In this document: positions 19,133 to 27,416 of the stretch, piece by piece
Position numbering within the stretch: the first letter of the stretch is position 1
Layout of the letters: each line of letters starts with the position of its first letter
Origin: Dehalococcoidia bacterium UBA6627
GTDB lineage: Bacteria > Chloroflexota > Dehalococcoidia > UBA2979
Assembly: GCA_002455955.1 (NCBI GenBank)
Contig: DKLZ01000016.1
Span: 4,226-68,225, forward strand
DNA length: 64,000 nucleotides
Reading direction: 5' to 3'
The notes under the pieces: model-generated
Database searches by the model: none
Told to the model about the DNA's origin: nothing
The model's input: only the letters and a program-made list of their open reading frames with translations
Translations under genes and position numbers: made by a program

Positions 19133-20161
19133 TCAAGGTCTTGCCCACGACAGACGCTCATCGATATGTCGCCCAGCGCTATACACTATCGTTTCAAAGC
19201 CGTGATTTTCCCAGAACGACTCACCCACTTGGTTCATCGCGGCATAATGCAAGGTCATTGTGCTGTGGCCTGAATCATGTGCCCAATCCAAGGCATGCTT
19301 GAGCAGTGCTCTGCCGACACCTTCGCCGCGCGAATTGGATTCTACAATCGCATGGAAAAGATAGACGGACTGTTCGCGTGTCGCGATCTGCGGACCGAAA
19401 GCCATTCCTGAAAAGAGGATTTGCATTCCAAGTGTTTCTGCTTGTCGGGTCGCGAGAAATATCGCGTGCCTATCTCGGCTAAGTGCGTACTTGCTTAAGC
19501 CGCTAGCTGACTCACGTACATCCTTCCAAAGGAAGGGCCAGAGGACCGGACCCAAGTGATGGAAGCGACTGTTGATTTTTTCCAATCGTTCGACTTCAGC
19601 ATGGTCTTCCAGCATTGCTTGTCGAATTGTGATCTCTTGGTGGATTGGATTTGAATCGATGGACGTTGTCTTACGGCCCGCATATTTGGTTAAGGCACCG
19701 AACCCAAGTTCGAACCAAAGCTCGCGTTGTATTTCATCGGTAGCAGCAAAATCGACACGATGGTCGAAGAATCCTGATGCAGTCCACCGATCGGCTAGGT
19801 GTCCGTAGAGTGCTCGATACGAGGGGACGATACTGTCGTTGTTCGGACCAGCATGACCATGCAGTGGAATCCCGATGACTCGTGGCGGGAAATATTGAGC
19901 CAGCCAGTGATCTGCTGCATGTAGAGATTGCTGCCCAAACATGAAAGCCACGATTTCGCTGCCAATTTCTGCTACTGCTCCGTCTGTTGCAGGTTGATGA
20001 AACAATGATTGGAGGATCTCTAAGCACTGTTGAGTACTTTCGAAAGCACTTGGTAGGAGTGAGTTACGTGAGCGATCTCGCCTATGGCGGGATGACAAAA
20101 GACTCGCGCAGCTTGCGAGGTCGCTTACGGCCACATCACGGACGGTAAACCTAACTGTCAC
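19133..20161 (-). CDS. Tandem GNAT-fold N-acetyltransferase
   Basis: A 342-residue cytoplasmic protein that looks like two GNAT domains. The N-terminal half (about 1-155) is degenerate and lacks an obvious acetyl-CoA loop. The C-terminal half (about 170-335) has a good motif A, AIVESNSRGEGVGRALLKHALDWAHDSGHSTMTLHY, followed by NQVGESFWENHGFETIVYSAGRHID. Mycothiol synthase and related tandem GNATs share this layout, but no specific substrate can be assigned. GTG start with GAGG nine bases upstream. Confidence 0.75.
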   Translation of the reverse strand: MTVRFTVRDVAVSDLASCASLLSSRHRRDRSRNSLLPSAFESTQQCLEILQSLFHQPATDGAVAEIGSEIVAFMFGQQSLHAADHWLAQYFPPRVIGIPLHGHAGPNNDSIVPSYRALYGHLADRWTASGFFDHRVDFAATDEIQRELWFELGFGALTKYAGRKTTSIDSNPIHQEITIRQAMLEDHAEVERLEKINSRFHHLGPVLWPFLWKDVRESASGLSKYALSRDRHAIFLATRQAETLGMQILFSGMAFGPQIATREQSVYLFHAIVESNSRGEGVGRALLKHALDWAHDSGHSTMTLHYAAMNQVGESFWENHGFETIVYSAGRHIDERLSWARP

Positions 20162-20442
20162 TTTGCTATCGCCTCATCGAGTTTATTTGCTACTGGGAGG
20201 TGCTGATGCTACACGTCCAGTCAGCGTCCGTCGCATGTAATCGCAACGAAAATATTAAACTCATGTGGTAGGAGATTAGTTCGATCCGTCAGTTTATTGA
20301 CGGTTAGGAGTGTTTTATCTTCAATCCAGACCATTCGCAATGCACATGGCAGTTTGTTAGCTATTAGAGATTTGTTCGCACAAGCCGAGCTAGCGAACAC
20401 CACGGTACTTGTGTGGTCTGACGAAGCTGACTGAGCTGTTCG

Positions 20443-21834
20443 TTACGAGAGGTAGTCGCGTAACTGTCGTGACCTTGTCGGGCTTCGAAGCTTTCGTAGT
20501 GCCTTGCCTTCGATCTGCCGGATACGTTCTCGTGTCACGTTAAACTCGCGCCCCACTTCCTCTAGGGTGCGTGCTTTTCCATCCTCAAGGCCGAATCTCA
20601 GCTCTAGCACACGTCTCTCGCGTGGGGTCAGTGAAGAGAGCACGTCCGCGACCTGCTGACGGAATAACTGATATGAAGCCTGATCAAACGGTAACTCTAC
20701 CGAATCATCCGGTACAAAGTCCGCGAGGTCTGAGTCCTCGTCCTCACCAACAGGAGTGTCGAGAGAAACAGTCTCTTGTGCAATTTTTCTTAGCTCTTGA
20801 ACTCTGAGAGCTGGTAAGTCTAGCTCTTTACCGATCTCTTCCGGTGTCGCTTCGCGGCCTAGTTCCTGCTGGAGACGACGTGAAATGCGTACCATCTTGT
20901 TGATTACTTCTACCATATGGACAGGTATGCGGATCGTCCGTGCTTGGTCTGCCAGTGCACGTGTGATTCCCTGACGAATCCACCAAGTCGCATACGTCGA
21001 AAACTTAAATCCTCGTCGGTAATCGAACTTTTCTACACCGCGCATCAGGCCGATGTTTCCTTCTTGGATAAGATCCAGAAGGGATAGGCCACGGCCTAAA
21101 TATTTTTTCGCGACTGCTACTACGAGTCTTAGATTTGCTTCGGTTAAGTGACGCTTCGAACGCTCGCCATCGAAACGTATTTTTTCGAAGTAAAAACGAA
21201 GTGTCGATCCATATTCTGCTTGTAGTTTTTTCGCTAAATCGTCTGGTGGAGAGAATACCTTCGCTTCAGAACCAACGATCTCAGTCGCCCATCCGATATG
21301 TAATGGTTTCATGATGTGGGTAACGGTCGATAGTCGGACGAGTGACTCTTTAGCAGTATCTGCATCCCAGCCAGTGTCGCTTTGAAGTTGCTCGTGAGTC
21401 TCTTCGTCGAGCACACGGTCAATGATGTCACGGAAATTCTCGTCAACGATTCGTTCTGAGGCGGATTGTCGTGGTAAATCGAGGTGACGGCTGACCGAGC
21501 GGTATGTTTCTTTTTCCTGACGTAACTGGCGGAATAGTTCAACCATAACTTCGCCAGGGGATGGATCTTTTCCGGAATCCTCGCGCAACTTGTCTTCTAT
21601 TGATTCAAGATGCAGCCATTCTTCAATATGTCGCGCGAGTCGACGCTCATCGGCAGCGGTCAGCAACGCAACTTGACCAATCCGATTCAGGTACTGTCGA
21701 ACCGGATCGTCTATCCCAGCTTGTTCAGCAACTTTGCGTGCCTCAGCAAGCACGGCCTTGTCCCGTGATCGGTTGCTCAGTAGTGTTTCCAGCTCGCTAT
21801 TATCACCAGTTTCTACGGAAGTTTGCTGAGTCAT
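20443..21834 (-). CDS. rpoD: Primary RNA polymerase sigma factor (sigma-70/RpoD)
   Basis: A 463-residue sigma factor of group 1/2 type. Region 1.2 is [32 protein letters not shown] and region 2.1-2.2 is [47 protein letters not shown]. Region 2.4 is [30 protein letters not shown], identical in pattern to housekeeping factors that read TATAAT. Region 4.2 is [29 protein letters not shown] short non-conserved insert lies between regions 1.2 and 2 (about 60-200). Start ATG 21834 with AGGGA upstream. As the long form with all regions, it is probably the main vegetative factor. No dnaG next to it. Confidence 0.93.
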   Translation of the reverse strand: MTQQTSVETGDNSELETLLSNRSRDKAVLAEARKVAEQAGIDDPVRQYLNRIGQVALLTAADERRLARHIEEWLHLESIEDKLREDSGKDPSPGEVMVELFRQLRQEKETYRSVSRHLDLPRQSASERIVDENFRDIIDRVLDEETHEQLQSDTGWDADTAKESLVRLSTVTHIMKPLHIGWATEIVGSEAKVFSPPDDLAKKLQAEYGSTLRFYFEKIRFDGERSKRHLTEANLRLVVAVAKKYLGRGLSLLDLIQEGNIGLMRGVEKFDYRRGFKFSTYATWWIRQGITRALADQARTIRIPVHMVEVINKMVRISRRLQQELGREATPEEIGKELDLPALRVQELRKIAQETVSLDTPVGEDEDSDLADFVPDDSVELPFDQASYQLFRQQVADVLSSLTPRERRVLELRFGLEDGKARTLEEVGREFNVTRERIRQIEGKALRKLRSPTRSRQLRDYLS

Positions 21835-22064
21835 ATACTTTCAATCCCTTATTAGGCTGGTCCTGGTTGCTTGATCCCTATGTTTCGTGTCACTGCAAAT
21901 CTGTGGTGCGGTCAGCAATTCGGTCCCAATCACGCTGTGGAGTTCAGATTCCTGAGCACCAGAAACGTCAGTAGGTTTTCAAGCTGTGCGTGAAGCTGGG
22001 CTGAACGCTGTAGGGTGATCCTATCATACTGGCGGAAGTGGATTATTGACATAATGTACGGTGT

Positions 22065-22526
22065 TTATACTTTTTCTGACAGCATCCACTGGACTAGTGT
22101 GTATCCTTTGCCGTCCTCGTCATGATCCTCAAAAACTGCCTCAACATTCTGACCGATCTCGATTGGAATTTCTGGGTCTTGCCCGACGAGGTTACCGACC
22201 ATCCTCACATTACCGGCTTGTGGTAGTTCGACAAGCACGACCATGTAGGGGAGTGCATTTACTAGCGCTGGATGCACTGGGTGCCAGACCCGCTCCCAGC
22301 TGTAGATAGCTCCTGTTGGTTCGACTGGTTCGTACGCGAGATCCCATGAGTGGCAATGATGACAAATGTGCTCGGGTCCCCACTGCCAGTTTCGGCAATC
22401 GTTGCAACGTTGAACCAACAGTTCGTGTCGACGTGTTGCATCCCAGAATTCGGCACCAAGGCCATCAACGGATGGCGCTGGGATAGGTAGTCCGTGTGGC
22501 AAGGCATTCTGTTGTTCAGTTGTCAT
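22065..22526 (-). CDS. DUF35 OB-fold/zinc-ribbon protein, thiolase partner
   Basis: A 153-residue protein with an N-terminal rubredoxin-like zinc ribbon (LLVQRCNDCRNWQW and EHICHHCHSWDL supply four cysteines) and a C-terminal OB fold (GAIYSWERVWHPVHPALVNALPYMVVLVELPQAG). DUF35 proteins bind and activate SCP2-type thiolases or acyl-CoA-processing partners. Here the thiolase ends nine bases upstream, the classical arrangement. It is the last gene of the acyl-CoA operon. ATG with AGGAA site. Confidence 0.87.
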   Translation of the reverse strand: MTTEQQNALPHGLPIPAPSVDGLGAEFWDATRRHELLVQRCNDCRNWQWGPEHICHHCHSWDLAYEPVEPTGAIYSWERVWHPVHPALVNALPYMVVLVELPQAGNVRMVGNLVGQDPEIPIEIGQNVEAVFEDHDEDGKGYTLVQWMLSEKV

Positions 22527-22535
22527 TCTAGATTC

Positions 22536-23714
22536 CTAAACTGGTTCGGTCGCAAGGATCATTGATGAGACCGGCTGCACCATCGGTCCAGATGTCACCA
22601 TCGATATCTCTACATCTGAAACTTGATTGGGTGAGGTCCCGCGGATTTGTCTGACAGCCTCTGTGATCAGTTCCAAACCGTGCATATAGCACTCGGCCAA
22701 ATTGCCACCGCTTGTGTTGAGCGGAAGGATGCCATCAGGTGCTCGGAAATTCTCGATGGTGAAAAAATCGTTGCATTCATCAGGCTCACAAAAGCCGTGT
22801 TCTACCATGCTAATCAACACGCAGCCGGTGAAGTTTTCGTAACTCTGCAGTACATCGACATCTTTTGGACCGATACCTGCCATCTCAAAAAGTTTCGGAG
22901 CGACTGTCTTAAAGTTCGAAGTCGCATAATCGGGAGCGTTGTGAGCCCATGATCCTTGTCGCAAAAACGAACCTTGTGCTGCTGCAAGGATGTAAGCTGG
23001 TTTTTGTTTCAGAGTTCTAGCGCGTTCCACTGAAGTCACGATCACTGCTGCTGCACCGTCGTTTTCCATACAGCAGTCGAAGAGATGGAACGGTTCGACA
23101 ATCCAACGAGAATTATCATAAATCTCGTTTGTCAGGTCGCGCCCATGCATGACAGCGCGAGGATTGTTTTGCGCATGTGCATAGCTGGTTAGTGAAATCG
23201 CGCGCAACGCTTCTTGTTTCACACCGTGGTCATGCATGAATCGCTGGACGCGCATCGCGAAACGCTGGGCAGGCGACATTAATCCATAAGGTGCGGAGAA
23301 TGCCATCTCTCCGGTTACATGCGAGGTCTGTGCACCTTGACCAAAACGACTGAATTGGCCCTGAGCGAGTGAGCGATAGGCCACAACTACTTCTGCGTAG
23401 CCAGCAGCAACTGCTGCCGCTGCATTTGCCACTGCTCCTGATCCGCCACCGCCGCCGCCGCCCCAGAACATATTGCTGAATCCGTAGTGTGGTATGCCGA
23501 GCGCAGTGGCAATGCGTTCAGGGGTGCTCCGCTCATTCGAATATGAGGCAAAACCATCGATTTCTCGTACATCAATGCCTGCATCTTCGGCTGCGAGCAG
23601 CACGGCTTCCAACCCCATCTTGAATTCAGGATCAGGAGTCTGGCCATGTTTGTAATAGGTTGTCTCTCCGATCCCGACGATGGCTGTTTTTCCGCGGATT
23701 GTTCGTTCACTCAT
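22536..23714 (-). CDS. Thiolase / acetyl-CoA acetyltransferase-like protein (SCP2 type)
   Basis: A 392-residue thiolase-fold protein of the lipid-transfer (SCP2-like) branch. Visible parts are the N-terminal KTAIVGIGETTYYKHG, a glycine-rich loop (a run of Gly then SGAVANAAAAV) where the nucleophile loop lies, HDHGVKQEALRAISLTSYAHAQNNPRAVM, and NTSGGNLAECYMHGLELITEAVRQIRG at the C-terminal active site. At the usual nucleophile-cysteine position I read a Gly-rich segment without Cys, so catalysis may differ from classical thiolases. Acts with the adjacent DUF35 protein. ATG preceded by AAGGAA. Confidence 0.85.
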   Translation of the reverse strand: MSERTIRGKTAIVGIGETTYYKHGQTPDPEFKMGLEAVLLAAEDAGIDVREIDGFASYSNERSTPERIATALGIPHYGFSNMFWGGGGGGGSGAVANAAAAVAAGYAEVVVAYRSLAQGQFSRFGQGAQTSHVTGEMAFSAPYGLMSPAQRFAMRVQRFMHDHGVKQEALRAISLTSYAHAQNNPRAVMHGRDLTNEIYDNSRWIVEPFHLFDCCMENDGAAAVIVTSVERARTLKQKPAYILAAAQGSFLRQGSWAHNAPDYATSNFKTVAPKLFEMAGIGPKDVDVLQSYENFTGCVLISMVEHGFCEPDECNDFFTIENFRAPDGILPLNTSGGNLAECYMHGLELITEAVRQIRGTSPNQVSDVEISMVTSGPMVQPVSSMILATEPV

Positions 23715-23737
23715 TGGTTCATTCCTTGATGCAATAC

Positions 23738-24436
23738 TTATTTGTTCGGTTGACGCGGTCGCAGGTCTCGAGGCCGTGCTGTCGCTGCGAGCAGTTGATT
23801 GACGAGGTCTTCGATAGTTTCGATTGTTGATTCAAACACCGTAACTGCCCGTCCGACAGCCTGCATGCTGTGCACATCACTACCACCGATGGGACAGAGT
23901 CCGAGACGATTAGCGAGTATTTCGTATGGCCCACCTTCGCTGTCTGCATGATCACCGTTGATCGTTTCGATCGCATCGAACCAGGCTTTGTAGTGATCGC
24001 GTGGTGCATGTTGACCGTGAAACGGACGCATCGGATGGGCAAGGGCCATCGCTGCCCCTTCACCTTTGACGATTCGTCGTAAAGATTCAATTTCTAGAAG
24101 TTCTGGTCGGAAACGATCGAGTCCATAGACGAGTACATGTCCAACATCGGTACCAATTTCCATGCCTGGTAGTAGTCGAATTTCATACTTTTCGCTTAGC
24201 CGTATGAGTTCATCTGTTGGCCACGTGGCGTTGTGTTCAGTGAGGGTGATACCGTCAAGACCTCGTTTGATCACGCTCTCAGCCAATTTCTCTATCCGAA
24301 CGCCGCTATCTCTCGAGTAGTTGGAGCTATGTGTGTGGAGGTCAAAGACACTTCCATTTGGTGGACGTACTGATGCTGTGTCTATGAGGAGTTCGGGGCT
24401 GAGTAGCCCTGATTGATTTGAGCGTGAAGAATTCAT
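23738..24436 (-). CDS. PHP-domain phosphoesterase/metal-dependent hydrolase
   Basis: A 232-residue PHP domain with nearly all metal-binding motifs: FDLHTHSSNYSRDSG (motif I), GITLTEHNATW (motif II), a glutamate in LPGMEIGTDVGHVLVYG, a histidine in LAHPMRPFHGQHAPRDHY and the final GGSDVHSM. This is the single-domain type related to histidinol phosphatase and RNase AM/YciV. Its ATG overlaps the etfA stop by four bases, so it is translationally coupled to the electron-transfer flavoprotein genes. Substrate unknown; a role in the CoA pathway is only suggested by position. Confidence 0.82.
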   Translation of the reverse strand: MNSSRSNQSGLLSPELLIDTASVRPPNGSVFDLHTHSSNYSRDSGVRIEKLAESVIKRGLDGITLTEHNATWPTDELIRLSEKYEIRLLPGMEIGTDVGHVLVYGLDRFRPELLEIESLRRIVKGEGAAMALAHPMRPFHGQHAPRDHYKAWFDAIETINGDHADSEGGPYEILANRLGLCPIGGSDVHSMQAVGRAVTVFESTIETIEDLVNQLLAATARPRDLRPRQPNK

Positions 24437-25416
24437 TCAGACGTGCTGACTTCTGGTCGCAGTCGGATAAGTTCTGGTAGTACCTCGAGGCAATCATCGA
24501 CGATCCCAAAGTGAGCATAGCGAAAGATCGGTGCGTCTCGATCAGTGTTGATAGCAACGATGACTCTTGCATTTGAGCAACCGGCCATATGTTGACTCGC
24601 ACCGCTAATCCCGGCAGCAACATAAACGTCTGGTGTCACGATCGCCCCGGTGAGACCAACCTGTTCAGAGGGAATTGCCCATCCGTCGTCGACGATCGCT
24701 CGAGATGCACCAGGCATTCCCCCGAGACTGAGAGCAAGAGTGCGAATCAGTTCGAAGTTCTCCGATTCTCCTAACCCACGTCCACCAGAAACGACGACTC
24801 GGGCATCTTCGATGCGTGAGGTTTCAACGTCGAGCGCAGGTTCGATTATCACCACACGTTCCTCAATTACTGGTATGTCGATTATGAATTTTCTGGTATC
24901 GCGACTTGCAGAGCGTTCTGGTGGTTCCAATAACACAGGTGCCATACCGATCACAGCCGGCCCGTTTGCCGTGAATCGATAGACCGCTCGTGCCGCACCG
25001 CCGAACACCGCGGCTACTACTTCGATTTCACCGCTGTTGGCACGAACCTCAGTCACCCCTGTAACTGAGCTTCCCCCGAGGCGTATCGCTATTCGTGGAG
25101 CTAGTTCAAGGGCATCTGGTCCTCTAGGTACGATTACAACTCGCGGGTCAGTGGTACGAACTGCTTCTGTTACTGCCGCCGTTAGCGTGTCACCGGGTGC
25201 GGAAAGAGCGCTATTAGAGAGCAAGAGCAGCGATACTGCACCACGTTCTGCTGCCTCGTTCGCCGCGGCATCAATGTGTTCGCCAACGACGGCACACGAC
25301 AGTTCTTCATCGAGCTCAGCCGCAAGTTTTGCGGCAACAGCGAACCCTTCCCGCGCAGCTTTTCCAAGCCCTTTCGATGGTGGACGCGTAACCAAGAGCA
25401 ACACTCCGCTAGCCAT
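24433..25416 (-). CDS. etfA: Electron transfer flavoprotein, alpha subunit
   Basis: A 327-residue subunit. The C-terminal FAD-binding domain (about 205-320) has VVSGGRGLGESENFELI, GGMPGASRAIVDDGW, QVGLTGAIVTPDVYVAAGISGASQHMAGC and VIVAINTDRDAPIFRYAHFGIVDD, all diagnostic. ETF takes electrons from acyl-CoA dehydrogenases and passes them to the quinone pool through ETF:quinone oxidoreductase. The start overlaps the etfB stop by eight bases, with GGAG six bases before the ATG. Likely partner of the acyl-CoA dehydrogenase at 40402-41550 or others outside the window. Confidence 0.94.
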   Translation of the reverse strand: MASGVLLLVTRPPSKGLGKAAREGFAVAAKLAAELDEELSCAVVGEHIDAAANEAAERGAVSLLLLSNSALSAPGDTLTAAVTEAVRTTDPRVVIVPRGPDALELAPRIAIRLGGSSVTGVTEVRANSGEIEVVAAVFGGAARAVYRFTANGPAVIGMAPVLLEPPERSASRDTRKFIIDIPVIEERVVIIEPALDVETSRIEDARVVVSGGRGLGESENFELIRTLALSLGGMPGASRAIVDDGWAIPSEQVGLTGAIVTPDVYVAAGISGASQHMAGCSNARVIVAINTDRDAPIFRYAHFGIVDDCLEVLPELIRLRPEVSTSE

Positions 25417-26215
25417 CTAATACTCCTGCTTCTGCCAGATGATTCAGAAGTAAGGCCGCTTTTGCTTCCGGTGAGTCACCATCTAAGACGACACATTGTC
25501 CTTGTAACTCCGGAACAAACAGTTTGATTAGTTCCACCCCACCTTCGAATTGTTCGGATAGTAGTTCGCTAACATCCATTACCTGATGTTCCATGCGTCT
25601 GGCAGCCATCATCAGTCGGCTACTCGGGTACCGTGTTTGCCCGATCTCGTTACTGACGGCCACTACGGTCGATGTCTTTGTTTCGACGATTTCTTCACCG
25701 CGAGGTGTTACCCGCGTCACCCGCAGAGCATCTCCTTCGATCGATACATTCGATGCCATTGTCACGTATGGCCAATCAAGATGCTCTGCTAGCGCTGCAG
25801 GTACGGTTCCCTGGTCGAAGTCGGAACCCTGCCGCCCACAGATCACGAGATCGATATTTCGTAACTCTCGGACGAGGTTCGCTATTATCATCGCGGTTTG
25901 GAAACCGTCCGTACCAGACTCATTGCTGCTCACCTCGATTGCATGATCAGCTCCCATAGCAACACCTCGGCGGAGCATTGTTTTTGCATCTTTTGCTCCC
26001 ACAGTCGCGACGGTAATTGAGCAATCGACGCCAGTGTCGCGGATACGAAGTGCGGCTTCTAACGCCTGTTCGTCGTATGCGTTTACGATGTGAGGAATCG
26101 TCCCACCTGTATCGAAGTTACGTCCGCTCTCATCGACGGAGAGTCGGCCCCAGAGTGCGTAACTGTTTACGCCTTCGGGATCCAGTACTTGCTTGGCGCA
26201 GACAAGAATATTCAT
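25409..26215 (-). CDS. etfB: Electron transfer flavoprotein, beta subunit
   Basis: A 268-residue ETF beta subunit with ILVCAKQVLDPEG at the N terminus, NAYDEQALEAALRIRD, the AMP-site region VICGRQGSDFDQGTVPAALAEHLDWPYVTMASNVSIEGD and the recognition-loop region PSSRLMMAARRMEHQVMDVSEL. The frame could begin at a TTG (26221), but the ATG at 26215 with AAGGC upstream is preferred. It overlaps etfA by eight bases. The order etfB-etfA is the usual one. Confidence 0.94.
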   Translation of the reverse strand: MNILVCAKQVLDPEGVNSYALWGRLSVDESGRNFDTGGTIPHIVNAYDEQALEAALRIRDTGVDCSITVATVGAKDAKTMLRRGVAMGADHAIEVSSNESGTDGFQTAMIIANLVRELRNIDLVICGRQGSDFDQGTVPAALAEHLDWPYVTMASNVSIEGDALRVTRVTPRGEEIVETKTSTVVAVSNEIGQTRYPSSRLMMAARRMEHQVMDVSELLSEQFEGGVELIKLFVPELQGQCVVLDGDSPEAKAALLLNHLAEAGVLDG

Positions 26216-26253
26216 ATTCAAAGCCTTACGTACTGATTTTGTTGACAGCCCAT

Positions 26254-26538
26254 CTATGCCGTGTCGATGTAAACATCGTCCTCATGGCACCACACCATCT
26301 CGTGGGTAAAGCCTTCAGGTTTTTCGGTGAATTCTCCGATTTCGAGAAATCGCCAGGGTGGGTTTCCTTGTGTCATGCGGCGGCCTGTGAGTCTACCGGC
26401 GAACGATTGTCGGGCGGCGAAGTTTGTGCCAGGTACGTGACTGCCTCCGTCAGCCTCGGCATACTTTCCCGCAATTGAATCGTCATACGTGAACTCGCGG
26501 ATGTCATCGTCTTCGAATGCTTGTTTTGATTCGCTCAT
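26254..26538 (-). CDS. Small acidic protein of unknown function in the ETF operon
   Basis: About 94 residues; I do not recognise a family. It is acidic at the N terminus (EDDDIREFTYDD), rich in charged and aromatic residues, has no cysteine, no signal peptide and no membrane segment, and ends with HEMVWCHEDDVYIDTA-like acidic sequence containing its single Cys. It lies between the SDR and etfB, with 38 bp to etfB and 50 bp to the SDR on the same strand, so it is almost certainly in the operon. Start could be ATG 26547 or 26538; no strong Shine-Dalgarno for either. Real coding is supported by position and by clean gene spacing rather than homology. Confidence 0.6.
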   Translation of the reverse strand: MSESKQAFEDDDIREFTYDDSIAGKYAEADGGSHVPGTNFAARQSFAGRLTGRRMTQGNPPWRFLEIGEFTEKPEGFTHEMVWCHEDDVYIDTA

Positions 26539-26597
26539 GATCTTCATGCAATACGAAAGTGCTTAGAGGCTCATTATTTCTAAGATATCCGATGTGT

Positions 26598-27383
26598 CTA
26601 AACTTTGAATCCACCATCTACACTGATCACCTGGCCGGTGATACCTGCAGATTCCGGTGCTGCAAGTAACACTGCCATTGGTCCCAACTCTTCCGGTTCA
26701 AGGATGCGATCTAGCAAGTTGTCTTCTGCCAGAAGAGCCTTGGCACCGCTGACGTCAGTGTCGAAACGTTCTGCACGGCGTTCGATGCCAATGAGCTGGG
26801 TGTTGGTCCATCCCGGGCAGAGGCAATTAACGGTGATCCCATGAAGGGCAACTTGAGCTGCAAGCGCCCGAGTGTAGCCGATGAGCCCATGTTTCGCAGC
26901 AGAGTAGACCAGTGTTCCGCCGCTGCGCTTCGCGTATCCAGATCCGATGTTGATAATTCTTCCGAAGCTACGATCTCGCATCCCTGGTAGAGCGGCCTTT
27001 GTTGTCCAGTAGTGGGTTACTAGATTGAGCATCAGATCGTTCACAAACACGTCGTCGTCGTGAGTGTACGGATCATGGTCTTCTGGGCCTCTTTGGCTTG
27101 TACCACCTCCGACATTGTTAACGAGGATGTCAACTTTTCCGAAAGTGGTTGTGGCAGAAGATACGACACTGATCGCTTCGTCTTTCATCAGGGCATTGGC
27201 CTCTACTGCTAGGGCAGTACTACCGGTTGCTTCGATCTCCCCAACTACTTCGTCGAGTTGGCTGCCTGTTCTTGAAGAGATCGTAATGTTGGCACCTTCA
27301 CGCGCGAGGTCGAGTGCTATCGCGCGACCGATTCCACGTCCTCCACCTGTTACGACAGCACTCAGTCCATCTAGACGTTTCAT
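26598..27383 (-). CDS. Short-chain dehydrogenase/reductase (SDR)
   Basis: A 261-residue classical SDR. The cofactor motif is VVTGGGRGIGRAIALDLA, followed by the NNVGGG motif, the catalytic Ser region (IINIGSGYAKRSGG), the YxxxK pair in YSAAKHGLIGYTRALA, and ITGQVISVDGGFKV at the end. Arg after the first strand-helix (SSRTGSQ) favours NADP(H). It probably oxidises a hydroxyacyl-CoA or alcohol intermediate in the surrounding CoA pathway (inference). AAGGAAGGAA lies just upstream of the ATG. Second gene of the operon after the CoA-transferase. Confidence 0.92.
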   Translation of the reverse strand: MKRLDGLSAVVTGGGRGIGRAIALDLAREGANITISSRTGSQLDEVVGEIEATGSTALAVEANALMKDEAISVVSSATTTFGKVDILVNNVGGGTSQRGPEDHDPYTHDDDVFVNDLMLNLVTHYWTTKAALPGMRDRSFGRIINIGSGYAKRSGGTLVYSAAKHGLIGYTRALAAQVALHGITVNCLCPGWTNTQLIGIERRAERFDTDVSGAKALLAEDNLLDRILEPEELGPMAVLLAAPESAGITGQVISVDGGFKV

Positions 27384-27416
27384 AGCGTTCCTTCCTTGAA
27401 TTCTTTTCCGCTGGTG

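Noticed and set aside
20221..20403. 60-codon minus-strand frame and a CCGTCA/TGACGG hairpin after rpoD
   Set aside because: The frame has no Shine-Dalgarno or recognisable sequence. The hairpin lacks a U tract, so neither gene nor terminator is supported.
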